From assembly GCA_949372635.1 (NCBI GenBank), contig CASIAB010000001.1:62001-126000 (forward strand): a stretch of DNA of 64,000 nt, read 5' to 3'. This DNA is from an uncultured Pseudomonadales bacterium. GTDB taxonomy: Bacteria > Pseudomonadota > Gammaproteobacteria > Pseudomonadales > Pseudohongiellaceae. This document shows, one piece after another, positions 18,139-27,925 of this stretch (position 1 is its first letter; the number at the start of each line of letters is the position of its first letter). A program made the translations under genes and the position numbers. The notes below the pieces were generated by a model. That model did no database searches, was not told the DNA's origin, and worked only from the letters and a program-made list of their open reading frames with translations.

Positions 18139-19128
18139 CTACTGCTCATCCATTTCCAATCGGCGCGCACCTGCTAAGATACCAGGCAGGCCGTAGTTTC
18201 CTTCATGGCAGGCATATTCATAGGGCTGAGTGTCAGTCGCATTGAAAGCCATCTCGCCGCTCCAAGCTTCGGTGTAAAAGATCGGGTCTCTGACTTCGAA
18301 CTCATACAGGATCTGCTCATCGGAGAAGCGGCTAAAGCGCTCTACCACCACTCCCTCATTTGACAACGCTGCAATGTTGCGCGGCGCCTGCTGTGGATGC
18401 AGATTCCTGGTCTCAACCACCAGCACATCGCCATCCCAGTGCGCGACCGAATCACCTAACCAAGGCTTCCATGCATCTGGACGGTGATCTTTGTCGATAG
18501 GAATGATGCGTGCGTCGTGTGCCATCTCCACCATGATCATCACGTAGTCGTCTGTCTGCACGATCTGGTACATATTGTTGTACAGCACATTATTCATGGG
18601 CGGACCACCGGTACTCCCGAATCCGATGATGCAGCGCTCACCGAGCGCACGGCCCTCAGGCCCATCATTGCCTGAAAATTTAGCGCGGTTTTCCTGACGC
18701 AGTCTACTTCCCTCGTCTGAATAGGGTATGCGTCCGCTCTCAGGATAGGTGATCCAAGAGGTGCGGTACTCTCCTTTCACGTAGCCAAAAGCAGAGCCAG
18801 GGTCTACCCAGAATGCGTTATACCCGCGTCCCTGCCCGAGATCTTTACCTGATGGCAATTCGCCCTGCACCTGATTGTCATCGGTGGCCTGACGTACATT
18901 CTGATGGTGGTTTGCAGTGAGTTCACCAAGCTGCTCTAGGGAAATAGTGAGTCCTAACTCGGCATAATTGCTGGATCGCTGCATCGTGGTCAATGAGGCA
19001 TTGGTCCAGAACCCCTGCAGGTCTGGCTTGCCCGAGGCGGTTCTCGCAGGCTCGTAATTTTCGGCGGCCATTGCTGAACTGCTAAGAGTAATTGCAGCAA
19101 TGGTGATTAGTTTCTTGAACGTAATCAT
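18139..19128 (-). CDS. Exported PDxxGxW-family protein of unknown function
   Basis: 329 residues; signal peptide ends SSAMAAE. The mature part opens with RTASGKPDLQGFWTNASLT, the hallmark of a large uncharacterised family in marine Gammaproteobacteria and Acidobacteria. Shared landmarks with the genes at 29271-30161 and 51491-52223 are a conserved Cys after a charged stretch (GERCIIGF), a central strand pair with HWDGDVLVVET, and a C-terminal Cys (YACHEGN). A ribosome site GGAG lies 10 bases before the ATG. No neighbour suggests a role; the other two copies sit beside DUF6152. Confidence 0.75.
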   Translation of the reverse strand: MITFKKLITIAAITLSSSAMAAENYEPARTASGKPDLQGFWTNASLTTMQRSSNYAELGLTISLEQLGELTANHHQNVRQATDDNQVQGELPSGKDLGQGRGYNAFWVDPGSAFGYVKGEYRTSWITYPESGRIPYSDEGSRLRQENRAKFSGNDGPEGRALGERCIIGFGSTGGPPMNNVLYNNMYQIVQTDDYVMIMVEMAHDARIIPIDKDHRPDAWKPWLGDSVAHWDGDVLVVETRNLHPQQAPRNIAALSNEGVVVERFSRFSDEQILYEFEVRDPIFYTEAWSGEMAFNATDTQPYEYACHEGNYGLPGILAGARRLEMDEQ

Positions 19129-19391
19129 TATGTTAGTTCTCCGTTAAGCCAAAGCTCCGGCCTTGCGCTCACTATTGAAAGCTTTCTTGAATAGTAAGCA
19201 TTGAAAATAAGCCACTAAATTGGATTAATCAAGCGCTATTCGGCTATCCGAGCAGGCCACGTGTTACAAATCGAAATGACGTGGGATGCCCTAGCGCACA
19301 TCATTGCAACTAGAGTTAGACTAAATATTCACCACATCGCTTGAACCGATTACCGAAGACAGCCGACCTATTATTGTCAGGTAACACTATT

Positions 19392-19934
19392 ATGCACGAC
19401 TTAAAGGAACGCAGTTTCAACGAATGGCTCGTTATCGAGAGCCAACGAGGAGAGAAGAATGCGCTCAATACATTAATTAAGAACTGGGAGCAGCGCTATT
19501 TTTTGTACGCCTTGAACCGACTGAAGAGTCCAGAGGCGGCGAAAGATGTAACACAGGAAAGCCTTATCTCCATAAGTAAGAGCCTACGCAAGCTATCCGA
19601 CCCAGCTAGCTATCCAAAGTGGAGCTTTCGCATAGTCGAGAGGCGCTGCGCGGACTGGCTACGCAAGACCGTACGCGAGCGCGAATTTATTGAAGCGCAG
19701 GAAGAACTGCCAGAGATTCCAGTTCTCGACGGGGTCGAAGATAAGCTAACTGCTGAACAGTTATTGTCGATGATGGATTCAAATCTGGCAACGATCCTAA
19801 GACTCTACTATCTGGAAGCACTAACGATTCAAGAAATAACTGAAGTCAGCGACGTGCCAAGCGGCACTGTGAAGTCTCGACTTTTTTACGCACGCAAAAT
19901 GATGAACAAATTACTGGAGATTGATCATGAGTAA
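19392..19934 (+). CDS. ECF-type RNA polymerase sigma factor
   Basis: 180 residues from ATG 19392 (AGG 10 bases upstream); a TTG-started extension from 19341 is less likely. Region 2 is visible as YFLYALNRLKSPEAAKDVTQ with the DNA-melting stretch SLRKLSDPASYPKWSFRIV, and region 4 as ILRLYYLEALTIQEITEV then GTVKSRLFYARK, a helix-turn-helix. The last 8 bases overlap the DUF6768 gene, giving a coupled sigma/membrane-protein pair. The small membrane protein is a candidate partner or regulator. Confidence 0.9.
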   Translation: MHDLKERSFNEWLVIESQRGEKNALNTLIKNWEQRYFLYALNRLKSPEAAKDVTQESLISISKSLRKLSDPASYPKWSFRIVERRCADWLRKTVREREFIEAQEELPEIPVLDGVEDKLTAEQLLSMMDSNLATILRLYYLEALTIQEITEVSDVPSGTVKSRLFYARKMMNKLLEIDHE

Positions 19935-20304
19935 TATTGACGAGCAGATCCGCGACGCCCTAACGAAAGAAGATCAGAAACTGATAAACGAAATCACTAA
20001 TTCTGCTGGCCTATTCGAGTTAGTTGGCCTCACCTTTAAGGGGAGACAAGCCTGGTTAAACTACTGGATATATTTTCTAGCCCTAGTTGTATTCGTAGCA
20101 TTTGTATACTTTGTAATCCAGTATCTGGGAACTACCGATATCAAATCCAGCCTCAATTGGGCTCTTTTAATAATTGGCTGCGGCTTCACTTACACCATAC
20201 TAGAAATTATAGGTTGGCAACAAATCCAAAAGGCCGAATTAATACGTGAAATTAAACGACTTGAGATGCGCATCATGTTGGCTTCGGAGAAGAATCAACG
20301 CTAG
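19927..20304 (+). CDS. DUF6768 small membrane protein
   Basis: 125 residues from ATG 19927, with GGAG 7 bases upstream inside the end of the sigma gene. It has an acidic/basic N-terminus (DEQIRDALTKEDQKL), FKGRQAWL, two membrane helices (about 48-66 and 78-95) and a C-terminal helix KAELIREIKRLEMRI. That pattern is typical of DUF6768 proteins, which accompany sigma factors of this type. It may tether or regulate the sigma factor; this is inferred only from the 8-base overlap. Confidence 0.8.
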   Translation: MSNIDEQIRDALTKEDQKLINEITNSAGLFELVGLTFKGRQAWLNYWIYFLALVVFVAFVYFVIQYLGTTDIKSSLNWALLIIGCGFTYTILEIIGWQQIQKAELIREIKRLEMRIMLASEKNQR

Positions 20305-20433
20305 AATTTCAGACAGTGATTACTTATTGTCCTTAGCATGGAAGTGTGAGGACATTAAGTTTTTCCTACGATCAACTGCTGCTACTCGTGATAATAGTAC
20401 GCTCAAAATACAAACTAACTGACGGAGTCATCC

Positions 20434-21399
20434 ATGGCCCTCTTGAGTTTTGTCATTTATATCCCACTGCAGATCGCATTCATCCCTCTAGCTATTCTGG
20501 GTTTTCTGCTGGTTGGCTATAGGCAGATAATCGTTAGTAAAAGACTGGGCGTTTCACAAACTGCTATCGAAATTCTCAATGGACGCTGGACTATGCACGC
20601 TTTTGGAATACGTGGCGACGATTCTTGCGTCAAACTCGCCGCTGCACTACCGAATACGTCTGTGTTCGGGCTCTGGCTCGCCTTGTTTCCTCTTTGGCTA
20701 AAATTCAAAATATCAGGACAACTCTTCTTATATCCGCGAATTCCAGATGTAGGCACCGAGGGTATCGCCGATTTTATTGTTGCACGCACTCTGTATTTTG
20801 ATCAGGTCATCGGGCGGCTTATTGGCGAGATGGAGCAATTAGTAGTGATGGGCGCAGGTTATGACACGCGAGCGTATGGAAGCTTTCTGAGGGAAGGAGT
20901 AGCTTTCTTCGAGCTAGACCAAACCTTCGTGCAACAGCATAAGAGAGAGGCACTTAGCGATGCTGGGATTAACAGCCAGCACGTACGCTTTGTGTCTGTC
21001 GATTTTAGTAAGGAAGATGCGTTCGATAGATTGATCGAGGCTGACTTTGATCGATCTAAGAAAACCCTCTTTCTCTGGGAAGGTGTCACACTCTATTTGT
21101 CAGAGTCCAAGGTACGCAAAACAATACAACACGTGCGCGATCATGCACCGGCCGGCAGCATCCTACTTGCCGATATCTACGCCGATCGTTTCATTAATCT
21201 TGGCAAAGGATCCGCCGCAAAGAAAACGCTAGACTACACCAACGAGGGCCTTGGCTTCAGCTTGTCATTTGCCACTGATTACGAGCAGACTCTGCAGGAA
21301 TTTATCAAACCCGAATCGATGACTGTAGGAGAGACTTACTTTTTAGGCAGCACAGACGAGAAAGGGCCCTTCATGGTTGTGGCCGAATTGAAGTGCTAG
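20434..21399 (+). CDS. Class I SAM-dependent methyltransferase (LCMT/TIGR00027-like)
   Basis: 321 residues. Two N-terminal hydrophobic stretches (residues 3-29, about 74-92) suggest membrane association. The SAM site is VVMGAGYDTRAY, followed by FFELDQ, VSVDFSK and FLWEGVTLYLSE, as in leucine-carboxyl-methyltransferase-like proteins of bacteria. Substrate unknown; mycobacterial relatives modify small metabolites. GGAG lies 6 bases before ATG. It is 129 bases after DUF6768, and may be in the same transcription unit. Confidence 0.85.
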   Translation: MALLSFVIYIPLQIAFIPLAILGFLLVGYRQIIVSKRLGVSQTAIEILNGRWTMHAFGIRGDDSCVKLAAALPNTSVFGLWLALFPLWLKFKISGQLFLYPRIPDVGTEGIADFIVARTLYFDQVIGRLIGEMEQLVVMGAGYDTRAYGSFLREGVAFFELDQTFVQQHKREALSDAGINSQHVRFVSVDFSKEDAFDRLIEADFDRSKKTLFLWEGVTLYLSESKVRKTIQHVRDHAPAGSILLADIYADRFINLGKGSAAKKTLDYTNEGLGFSLSFATDYEQTLQEFIKPESMTVGETYFLGSTDEKGPFMVVAELKC

Positions 21400-21607
21400 A
21401 GAGTTCCGCCAAATTGACGGTAATATCTGCGCTAGCCCTAAACGCTTGTCTTGCAATAAGCCGAAAAGGCCGCTGCTAAACCCCTCTCAACTCACCTGTA
21501 GTCAGAATAGGCGGCGCATAGATATTTTCAGCGTTCATGAGTACCGCGACTAAGATAGCAACTTACTGATAAACAATAATTCTAAGCCGTGTTGATGGCT
21601 CTACCAG

Positions 21608-23845
21608 CTAGTAGAGCTTGTTTATCGGCGAGGGACCAAACGACTTCCAGGTACCCTGATGTCTCGATTCACTGCGGTCGCCTCGCGACCAATCACAGAC
21701 CCCACCCGGAAATACGTTCAATAACTGCTGGTATTCTTCAGTCGTAAAGGAAATAGCATAGTCGGCCAGATCGATACGCTTTAACTGACAGCTCACAATA
21801 TCGTTCGCCAGCGGACCACCCGCAACCTGCCTTGGTGTTTGATAGCTAGGATACAGCTCACCGCAGCGCGATTCGGAATTGAACGCCAAGGGCTCTTCAA
21901 CCAGTTCGGTAGTTTCGCCCGTAGTATCCCAGCAGCTATCAGTCAGACTTGCAGGCTTATTGCGAACGACGCGAAATGCCGGATCAGGCTCAAGAGTGTC
22001 GGCTTGAATATTTCTAATCCAAAAATCCATCTGACGAAATAGATGCCCGAGATCACCCTGCCCCGCAATGAAGTTCCACTGACCACCCACCTGCATCACG
22101 TGGTTGTCGGCATGGCCGTTCGCGTTAACCAGTCGCTGTCGCGTCGAGAACTGGTGCACAATCATGTGGATGTCGCCGCCCTCTCGATGATCGTTGTAGG
22201 TTCGGTAATCTATTACCGGTGTCGAGGCTAATCCCGCCCCACCGAAAAGCACTCGCCCAGACTCGATCGCCCGCTTGTTGGCCTGTGAATCCGCCCGGTG
22301 TCGCTGGGGCACATGATTCATATCACGATCGAAGCCACCGATGCCCTGATTTAAATCTAGGAACTGCTGCGCAGTGATGGCGCTTTGATTCAACGCTAGC
22401 AAGCCATATTGTACGCCGACGTTATCGAGTGGCCGCTGCGCCAGTTGTTGCATTGGATCGAAAGGATTCGCGGTGGTTCCATATACGTTAACAGTATGGT
22501 CATAGACAGTTGCACGGAGTCCACCAGGGTTTGCGCCTGAATACAGCTCATCCGTTAGTTCTGGAATGCTGATTTCACCACCCTGCTCCTCTAAGGGTGT
22601 TTCAATAGTATAAAGTGGATCTAAGCGCGCCGCGCCGCGACTCAGATTAGCGAGTGACTCCCAGACACCAAAGCCTGATACGGCGCGCTGCTGCTCCCAG
22701 GTAAATGTTTTCACATCACTTGTACTAAAGTAGTTGTGCAGCAAACGCGCGTCGGCGAGTGTAAAGATAGTGGCAGTAGTTACATCAGGAAAGCTAGAAG
22801 AAACTATGATGCCATCGAAAACGCCGGGGTAGTTGTCGGCGGTTTGATGCGCTTGATAGGAGCCCCCCGAGGCGCCGGTTGCAATCGTGTAGTCCGGCTC
22901 ACCGTAATGCTCGATGAAACGTTCTTTCACCATAATATGTGTCTCGGAGGCTAGCAAATCATTGCAGTTCTGACCGAACACGTTCAGCGTCGCTGAGGTC
23001 AACGCATAGCCCTGTTCGAATAGGCCACGGCGCATTACACCGCCGGTCCTATCTCCTTGCTGATACCAACCGGCACGACAACCGCCACCATGGGTATAAA
23101 CCAACTTGTCATTCCAATAGGGACTGCGGTTCCATGGGTCTAGTGAGCGCGAGCTATTTAGCGGATTGTGCAACATGGCTATTTCGTAAACTGCCCGATT
23201 CACCGTGCCCGTTTCGACTCGCACAATATAAGGTTGATCGATCTGATCTATGACGGTAATTAGACCCATGTCCTCCGGTAGTGTGGTTTCAGCCGCAAGG
23301 AGCAAGGGCTTGAACACGTCATCCACAGTAGACCAATAAACATAGTCAACACGAGTCGGAATCGTGCAGTTTGCATCTAGCGCGCTGCCTAGCGTATCAC
23401 CGGCTATTGTCACGAATTGTTCCGTCTGACAAACGTAGGGCTGCTCGTGGGGTCCGGAGATAATAGGTCCGACAGAGGGATAGTTAGTCAGCTTAAGCGA
23501 CTCGCTCAACTGCTGAGGGCTGTGCTCAACTAACAAAGTGCTATCCCCTTGAGGCAAGTCAGTCAGCAGGGCTTGTAACGTTGTTGCTGCGGTCTGGGTG
23601 AAACGGTCACTAATATCACTGCCGTTGAGGCTTATGGTTAGCTGTGTTCGGTTGAGGGAAGCAGTAAACATGACCTCCACCAACACATCGCCTCCAGTGA
23701 CTAACCAGGATTGGGTAGATACAGCACGTAGCTGAATCCCTATCTCATTGCTCTGTGCAGATCCTCCCGGATCACCACTGCCTGAAGTGGCGATAAGTTC
23801 TTCCGTTGAACAAGACAGCAATATACCGGTTAGAACCGAACACAT
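21608..23845 (-). CDS. DUF6351 family lipoprotein (tannase/esterase-like fold)
   Basis: About 745 residues from ATG 23845, which has AGGA 5 bases upstream and opens a short lipoprotein signal (lipobox LLSC). The frame remains open to 24001, so a longer start (ATG 23941 or TTG 24001) is possible. Family landmarks: KLVYTHGGGCRAGWYQQGDR, LNVFGQNCNDLLASET and nucleophile-like GASGGSYQAHQ, then SSSFPDV. These resemble the alpha/beta hydrolases of the tannase/DUF6351 group. Probably anchored to the outer membrane facing the periplasm. No neighbour identifies the substrate. Confidence 0.8.
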   Translation of the reverse strand: MCSVLTGILLSCSTEELIATSGSGDPGGSAQSNEIGIQLRAVSTQSWLVTGGDVLVEVMFTASLNRTQLTISLNGSDISDRFTQTAATTLQALLTDLPQGDSTLLVEHSPQQLSESLKLTNYPSVGPIISGPHEQPYVCQTEQFVTIAGDTLGSALDANCTIPTRVDYVYWSTVDDVFKPLLLAAETTLPEDMGLITVIDQIDQPYIVRVETGTVNRAVYEIAMLHNPLNSSRSLDPWNRSPYWNDKLVYTHGGGCRAGWYQQGDRTGGVMRRGLFEQGYALTSATLNVFGQNCNDLLASETHIMVKERFIEHYGEPDYTIATGASGGSYQAHQTADNYPGVFDGIIVSSSFPDVTTATIFTLADARLLHNYFSTSDVKTFTWEQQRAVSGFGVWESLANLSRGAARLDPLYTIETPLEEQGGEISIPELTDELYSGANPGGLRATVYDHTVNVYGTTANPFDPMQQLAQRPLDNVGVQYGLLALNQSAITAQQFLDLNQGIGGFDRDMNHVPQRHRADSQANKRAIESGRVLFGGAGLASTPVIDYRTYNDHREGGDIHMIVHQFSTRQRLVNANGHADNHVMQVGGQWNFIAGQGDLGHLFRQMDFWIRNIQADTLEPDPAFRVVRNKPASLTDSCWDTTGETTELVEEPLAFNSESRCGELYPSYQTPRQVAGGPLANDIVSCQLKRIDLADYAISFTTEEYQQLLNVFPGGVCDWSRGDRSESRHQGTWKSFGPSPINKLY

Positions 23846-24112
23846 TAGCGTCCTAAGGCGCGCAGTAATTGAGCACAATTGGCAAGCAGACACAGACACA
23901 AACCTGAAGGGGCGATTGGCCAGAAGAGTAGCGAGGTACATGAACGCATTCCGAAAGGGTAAAGCTTTATTCTGGCGAGCATTGCGGCCAATGTAAAGCA
24001 ATCGCGTCCTTGCAATGAAGCATACTAATTCTACTAAAAGCAGTGTTAGAATTGGCCCTCGACGAACTAAGACATCAGTCGAAAAAGTGCGGAAAGTTTA
24101 CGGATATGGAAT

Positions 24113-24559
24113 ATGGATGATACGAATTCGATTAAGATGGTAGAAGTGGAAAAAGACGGCAAAGTAATACAAGTTGCCCTCGATAAGAAATGCTCTAAAT
24201 GTACGAAGTCTATTTGTTGTAACTCGATTAATCAGAAGATCCCTGCTCCGAAAACCAAGGAAGATTTTGACCACCTGCTCTGGCAGGTTTCCCATGAAGG
24301 CATCAATATTTTCAAAGACGCCGATGGCTGGTTTCTGCACATTGAGACCAACTGTAGCCACCTGTTACCGCACGGTGTTTGCGGTATTTATGAAACTCGC
24401 CCCTGGGTATGCCGCGAATATGACAACGACTTTTGCGAATTCGACGAATCCATCAAGGAAGCAAGCGAATTATTCTTCTCCACGCACAAAAAGCTTGAGA
24501 AATACTGTCGCAAGCGATTTAAAAAATGGGATAAACGTTTCAAGATTTATGAAAGCTAA
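24113..24559 (+). CDS. YkgJ-family cysteine-cluster protein
   Basis: 148 residues. Cysteine pattern CSKC (27-30), CC (35-36), then NCSHLLPHGVCGIYETRPWV and a later CRE, which is the YkgJ/UPF0153 zinc- or iron-cluster-like signature. The cysteine cluster probably binds a metal; E. coli YkgJ has no established function. It overlaps the next gene by 11 bases, so translation may be coupled. Confidence 0.85.
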   Translation: MDDTNSIKMVEVEKDGKVIQVALDKKCSKCTKSICCNSINQKIPAPKTKEDFDHLLWQVSHEGINIFKDADGWFLHIETNCSHLLPHGVCGIYETRPWVCREYDNDFCEFDESIKEASELFFSTHKKLEKYCRKRFKKWDKRFKIYES

Positions 24560-25223
24560 GTTAACAAGCCATCTGCTGCCTGCGCGAACATCTCTGTTCG
24601 CGTTGACACTAGTGTGCTCTGCACTACACTCATTTTCTTCCGCACAAGAAAGTGACTTCCAGAAAAGTATCGACTCCAGCAACGAAGCCCTGATCGCCCT
24701 AGATCTGAAGGCGAGCAACTGTCTCACAGCGATGGATTCCGACGAAAATTCTCAGGCCGTTTGCGGTGATTTTATCAAAGCGGTAGACGGCGAGTTGATG
24801 GCAAACTACCTTGAACATTGTCGCACTCTGAAACACTGGAGAGACGAGTACGTCAATCAGACCGTGGCAGCAAATCTGAATTCCGACGCCGTGAATAACG
24901 AAGAGATGTTAAGACAATTAGTCTCTATTGAATTCACCTGCGGCGAAAACACGCTGCGCAGCAGAACCCAATTTGTGTTTAGCGCCTTCAATCGACTTAG
25001 AAGCGAGTCCGCAGCCAATGCAATTGGAGCGAATATGACATTTATTAGTCGGCAGATTTTGAATAATCAATTTAATGAACTAGAAAATGGTGAACGACGG
25101 CGACTACGGAATGCTCTACAGAATCAGAAAAACAGAAGTCAGCGAGAAAGCGAGCGGCAGTTTAACGAATTGGAAAATGAGTTGATCCGCCAACAGATTC
25201 AAAACTCGAATCTGCCAGACTAG
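24549..25223 (+). CDS. Exported helical protein of unknown function
   Basis: 224 residues from ATG 24549, starting within the last codons of the YkgJ gene. A signal peptide ends SFSSAQ. The mature protein is largely helical with charged heptad-like stretches at the C-terminus (FNELENGERRRLRNALQ, then FNELENELIRQQI), which look like a coiled coil. Four cysteines (NCLTA, VCGDF, HCRTL, TCGEN) may form disulfides. I do not recognise the family. Confidence 0.65.
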   Translation: MKAKLTSHLLPARTSLFALTLVCSALHSFSSAQESDFQKSIDSSNEALIALDLKASNCLTAMDSDENSQAVCGDFIKAVDGELMANYLEHCRTLKHWRDEYVNQTVAANLNSDAVNNEEMLRQLVSIEFTCGENTLRSRTQFVFSAFNRLRSESAANAIGANMTFISRQILNNQFNELENGERRRLRNALQNQKNRSQRESERQFNELENELIRQQIQNSNLPD

Positions 25224-25252
25224 ACCTTCAAGCTGTACCAGCTAAACCCATA

Positions 25253-26434
25253 TCAATAAAGAACAAGAAAGTCCCCACTAGGTAAGACTGCCGCAGCGGG
25301 GAAGCTGAACTTAGGGATAGATACCTCTTCCGTAAATTCTGTGTTCTTGTCTGAGCCGTCGTCCGCAAATAAATGCATATTTAGCCTACCGCCTCGCGTC
25401 TGGCTAATAGCCTCACCCCAAACGATCAAACGATCTCCCTCGTTATTAATAGCCACAGCTGGATTCTTCTGACGGGTTTTGATGAAGGGTTCAGCCACAG
25501 GCATCGCATCGATACCCGTGCCCAGCTGCAATTGAATGATGCGGCCTTCGGTCTCGAAGACCAACCATTGATTGGCCTTAGCATCGACAGCGATGTCATT
25601 GGTGCTCAGAGGACAAGCAGAGAGTTCCCATTCCTGCAACTCAGATAACTCAGCGTACTCGCCCTGCTGAATAGCCTTGTCGGCAAATTGCAGAGTCAGC
25701 GTCTGCATGTGCCTTCCCACGCCGTCAATAGCAGAACGGTAGGCTATGGCGAGCTGATTCTCATCACCAAAATTTGTAGCTAGTGAACAACAAGCACAAG
25801 CACCGAGTTCCTTACTCCCCATCTGCAACTCATCACCAAAGGTCGCACCAGAATCGTTGGAGATGCGCCCATAGACGGTACGCTCGTATTCACGGCTCAG
25901 GGCGCCCGCACCCCAAACAATAGCAACCTGTGATCCTAGCGCAGCAATATCAGCGCCAGCATCGAGGCCCTCACCGAATAGGTCGACGACCGTTTGCTGT
26001 GCCTCAAACTGCGACCGCTCGATATTCGAGCGAGTGTAGAAGTATTGATTATCCCGCGGCAGATACCACACCACATGGACTCGACCATCACCTCCGACTG
26101 CTATGGAGGCCCTAGATATAGCAAAAGTCCGGATATCAAAGGCATTGCTGGATACTTTAACCGGCAGACCAAAGCGATTCTGCTCCGACAGGTACTGGCG
26201 GTAGTAGAGATTCCCCTCCCGCGCGCTGGGAGCAGAGAGGCGTTTCTTAAAATAGAGAAGATGGACATTGCCGCTATCATCGACGTTTAATCGAGGTTGC
26301 ACACCACCATCTGGTGTTTCCTCGATACGAATTTCCGCTACCGCAGCACTACCGAGAAGCAGCGCAAGCAAAAAGCAGAGTATTTGCCCGGACGCTGATG
26401 ATCGCGCGTTTGTCGCTCTTGTGAATCTGTTCAT
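25253..26434 (-). CDS. Exported BNR/sialidase-like beta-propeller protein
   Basis: 393 residues with a signal peptide (LLGSAAVAE). It has repeating beta-propeller blades with Ser-x-Asp-box-like turns: NVDDSGNVHLLYF, VGGDGRVHVVWY and ISNDSGATFGDE. A conserved cysteine cluster GACACCS at about residues 210-217 is typical of this family and may bind metal or haem. Function unknown. It is divergent from the cytochrome c/HupE-like operon (205 bases apart) and may belong to the same pathway. Confidence 0.65.
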   Translation of the reverse strand: MNRFTRATNARSSASGQILCFLLALLLGSAAVAEIRIEETPDGGVQPRLNVDDSGNVHLLYFKKRLSAPSAREGNLYYRQYLSEQNRFGLPVKVSSNAFDIRTFAISRASIAVGGDGRVHVVWYLPRDNQYFYTRSNIERSQFEAQQTVVDLFGEGLDAGADIAALGSQVAIVWGAGALSREYERTVYGRISNDSGATFGDELQMGSKELGACACCSLATNFGDENQLAIAYRSAIDGVGRHMQTLTLQFADKAIQQGEYAELSELQEWELSACPLSTNDIAVDAKANQWLVFETEGRIIQLQLGTGIDAMPVAEPFIKTRQKNPAVAINNEGDRLIVWGEAISQTRGGRLNMHLFADDGSDKNTEFTEEVSIPKFSFPAAAVLPSGDFLVLY

Positions 26435-26638
26435 AGCCTAGTAATCCAGAGGGTTAGGCGTTAATTTCGTCGCGCCTGAAGTAGAATAAAAGCCCAAATT
26501 AGTGCAAACTTTGCGCACCGCAATCATCACTACAATGTTAAGCATCATAACAGCTAATTCCGGCGATATTGAACCCTGACACCCTCTCAGCGGGCAGAGA
26601 TAGCCGCTAACTAAGGCGCTTCGGCGCAGGATTAAGAC

Positions 26639-27157
26639 ATGCAAATTTTGGCCAGCACACTTAGCAAAACCACCCTAATTCTCCTAGTAGGCGGCTTTCT
26701 AGCTACCTGCACTGCGCCGGATGAAACTGAGGCAACAGCGCAAGCTGGCGGACCCGCCTACAACACCAGCCTAGGCGTGATACAACTCATGAATCTAGTA
26801 TTGGAACCAGCGTCGGATATCCTCTGGGATTCGGGCGGATGGGTTCTCGATGCGTCAGGCTATGAAGAACTTTACCCCACAACTGATGAAGGCTGGGCTT
26901 ACGTGCGCGCTCAAGCGGCGATAGTAGTGGAAGCTGGTAATATGCTCGCACTGCCAGGCAGAGCAGAGGACAGCGACGCTTGGCTGATCTATGCCGAGGG
27001 CCTAAGTGAGGCTGGCATCCTGGCAATGGAAGCAGCTGCGACCCAAAACGAAGACGACTTCTTTCAGGCCGGCGCGCAACTGTATAGCGTTTGCACAGCC
27101 TGTCATCAGGCCTATAGCCCTGACATCAACAATCGATTCGACGAAACCGAAGACTAG
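26639..27157 (+). CDS. Lipoprotein cytochrome c (class II-like)
   Basis: 172 residues; a lipoprotein signal with LATC (Cys24 or near). The only haem site is at the C-terminus, CTACH (152-156), which is the position used in class II (cytochrome c') proteins. The preceding 110 residues are helical (SLGVIQLMNLVLEPASDIL, EGLSEAGILAMEAAATQ). It should be a periplasmic-membrane-anchored electron carrier. AGGA lies 7 bases before ATG. First gene of a tight three-gene operon. Confidence 0.85.
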   Translation: MQILASTLSKTTLILLVGGFLATCTAPDETEATAQAGGPAYNTSLGVIQLMNLVLEPASDILWDSGGWVLDASGYEELYPTTDEGWAYVRAQAAIVVEAGNMLALPGRAEDSDAWLIYAEGLSEAGILAMEAAATQNEDDFFQAGAQLYSVCTACHQAYSPDINNRFDETED

Positions 27158-27163
27158 AATACG

Positions 27164-27880
27164 ATGAGCGCTTCAACAATGAGAAGAGTCACCACTATAG
27201 GCATTCAGTTAATTCTGCTCAGTGCCTCTCTTTTCTCGTTAGCTGCCTTCGGTCACACTATCGAAGGCGGCGACGCTAGTTTCGTCGAAGCGATCGATGG
27301 CCCAGCTATTGGCCCCTTCATCTACTTAGGCGCCAAGCACATGGTGACCGGGTATGACCACCTGCTTTTTCTGTTGGGTGTCATCTTCTTCCTCTATCGC
27401 CCCAAGCATGTCGTGCAATATGTCACCCTATTCGCCATCGGCCACAGCATCACATTGCTGCTAGGCGTTCTAGCTAACCTCCAAGTAAATGCCTATTTCA
27501 TTGACACCATTATCGGGCTTTCGGTAGCGTACAAGGCGTTCGAAAATATCGGCGGATTCAACCGAGTCTTCGGCTTCGAGCCGAATACTAAGATAGCCGT
27601 ATTCGTGTTTGGGCTATTTCACGGCCTAGGACTTGCTACCAAGTTGCAGGAGTTTGATCTTTCCGAGAATGGCCTAGTTACCAATATAATTAGTTTTAAC
27701 ATTGGCGTTGAAATTGGACAGATTCTAGCCCTGTCGGCAGTGTTCCTGATACTGAGTGTGTGGAGAACAAGTTCCAGCTACCTGCGGCATTCGTTTATAA
27801 CGAATACCGTTCTGATGACGGGTGGCTTCCTGCTTGCGGGATTTCAGATTAGCACATACTTGTTCCAACCTACTTTCTAG
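27164..27880 (+). CDS. HupE/UreJ-family membrane protein
   Basis: 238 residues. It has the HupE/UreJ core: FIYLGAKHMVTGYDHLLFL, then FAIGHSITLLLG and FGLFHGLGLATKL, in six or seven membrane helices behind a signal-like N-terminus ending SLAAFGHT. HupE and UreJ carry nickel for hydrogenase or urease; neither enzyme is in this window, so the metal or role is open. It begins 6 bases after the cytochrome c gene. Confidence 0.85.
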   Translation: MSASTMRRVTTIGIQLILLSASLFSLAAFGHTIEGGDASFVEAIDGPAIGPFIYLGAKHMVTGYDHLLFLLGVIFFLYRPKHVVQYVTLFAIGHSITLLLGVLANLQVNAYFIDTIIGLSVAYKAFENIGGFNRVFGFEPNTKIAVFVFGLFHGLGLATKLQEFDLSENGLVTNIISFNIGVEIGQILALSAVFLILSVWRTSSSYLRHSFITNTVLMTGGFLLAGFQISTYLFQPTF

Positions 27881-27925
27881 ACTTACTAATTAATCAATTC
27901 ATTCCCAAAATAGTGGAGACCCACC

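Noticed and set aside
22939..23253. 104-codon open frame opposite DUF6351
   Set aside because: Antisense shadow of a conserved hydrolase gene, with a low-complexity His/Arg-rich product.
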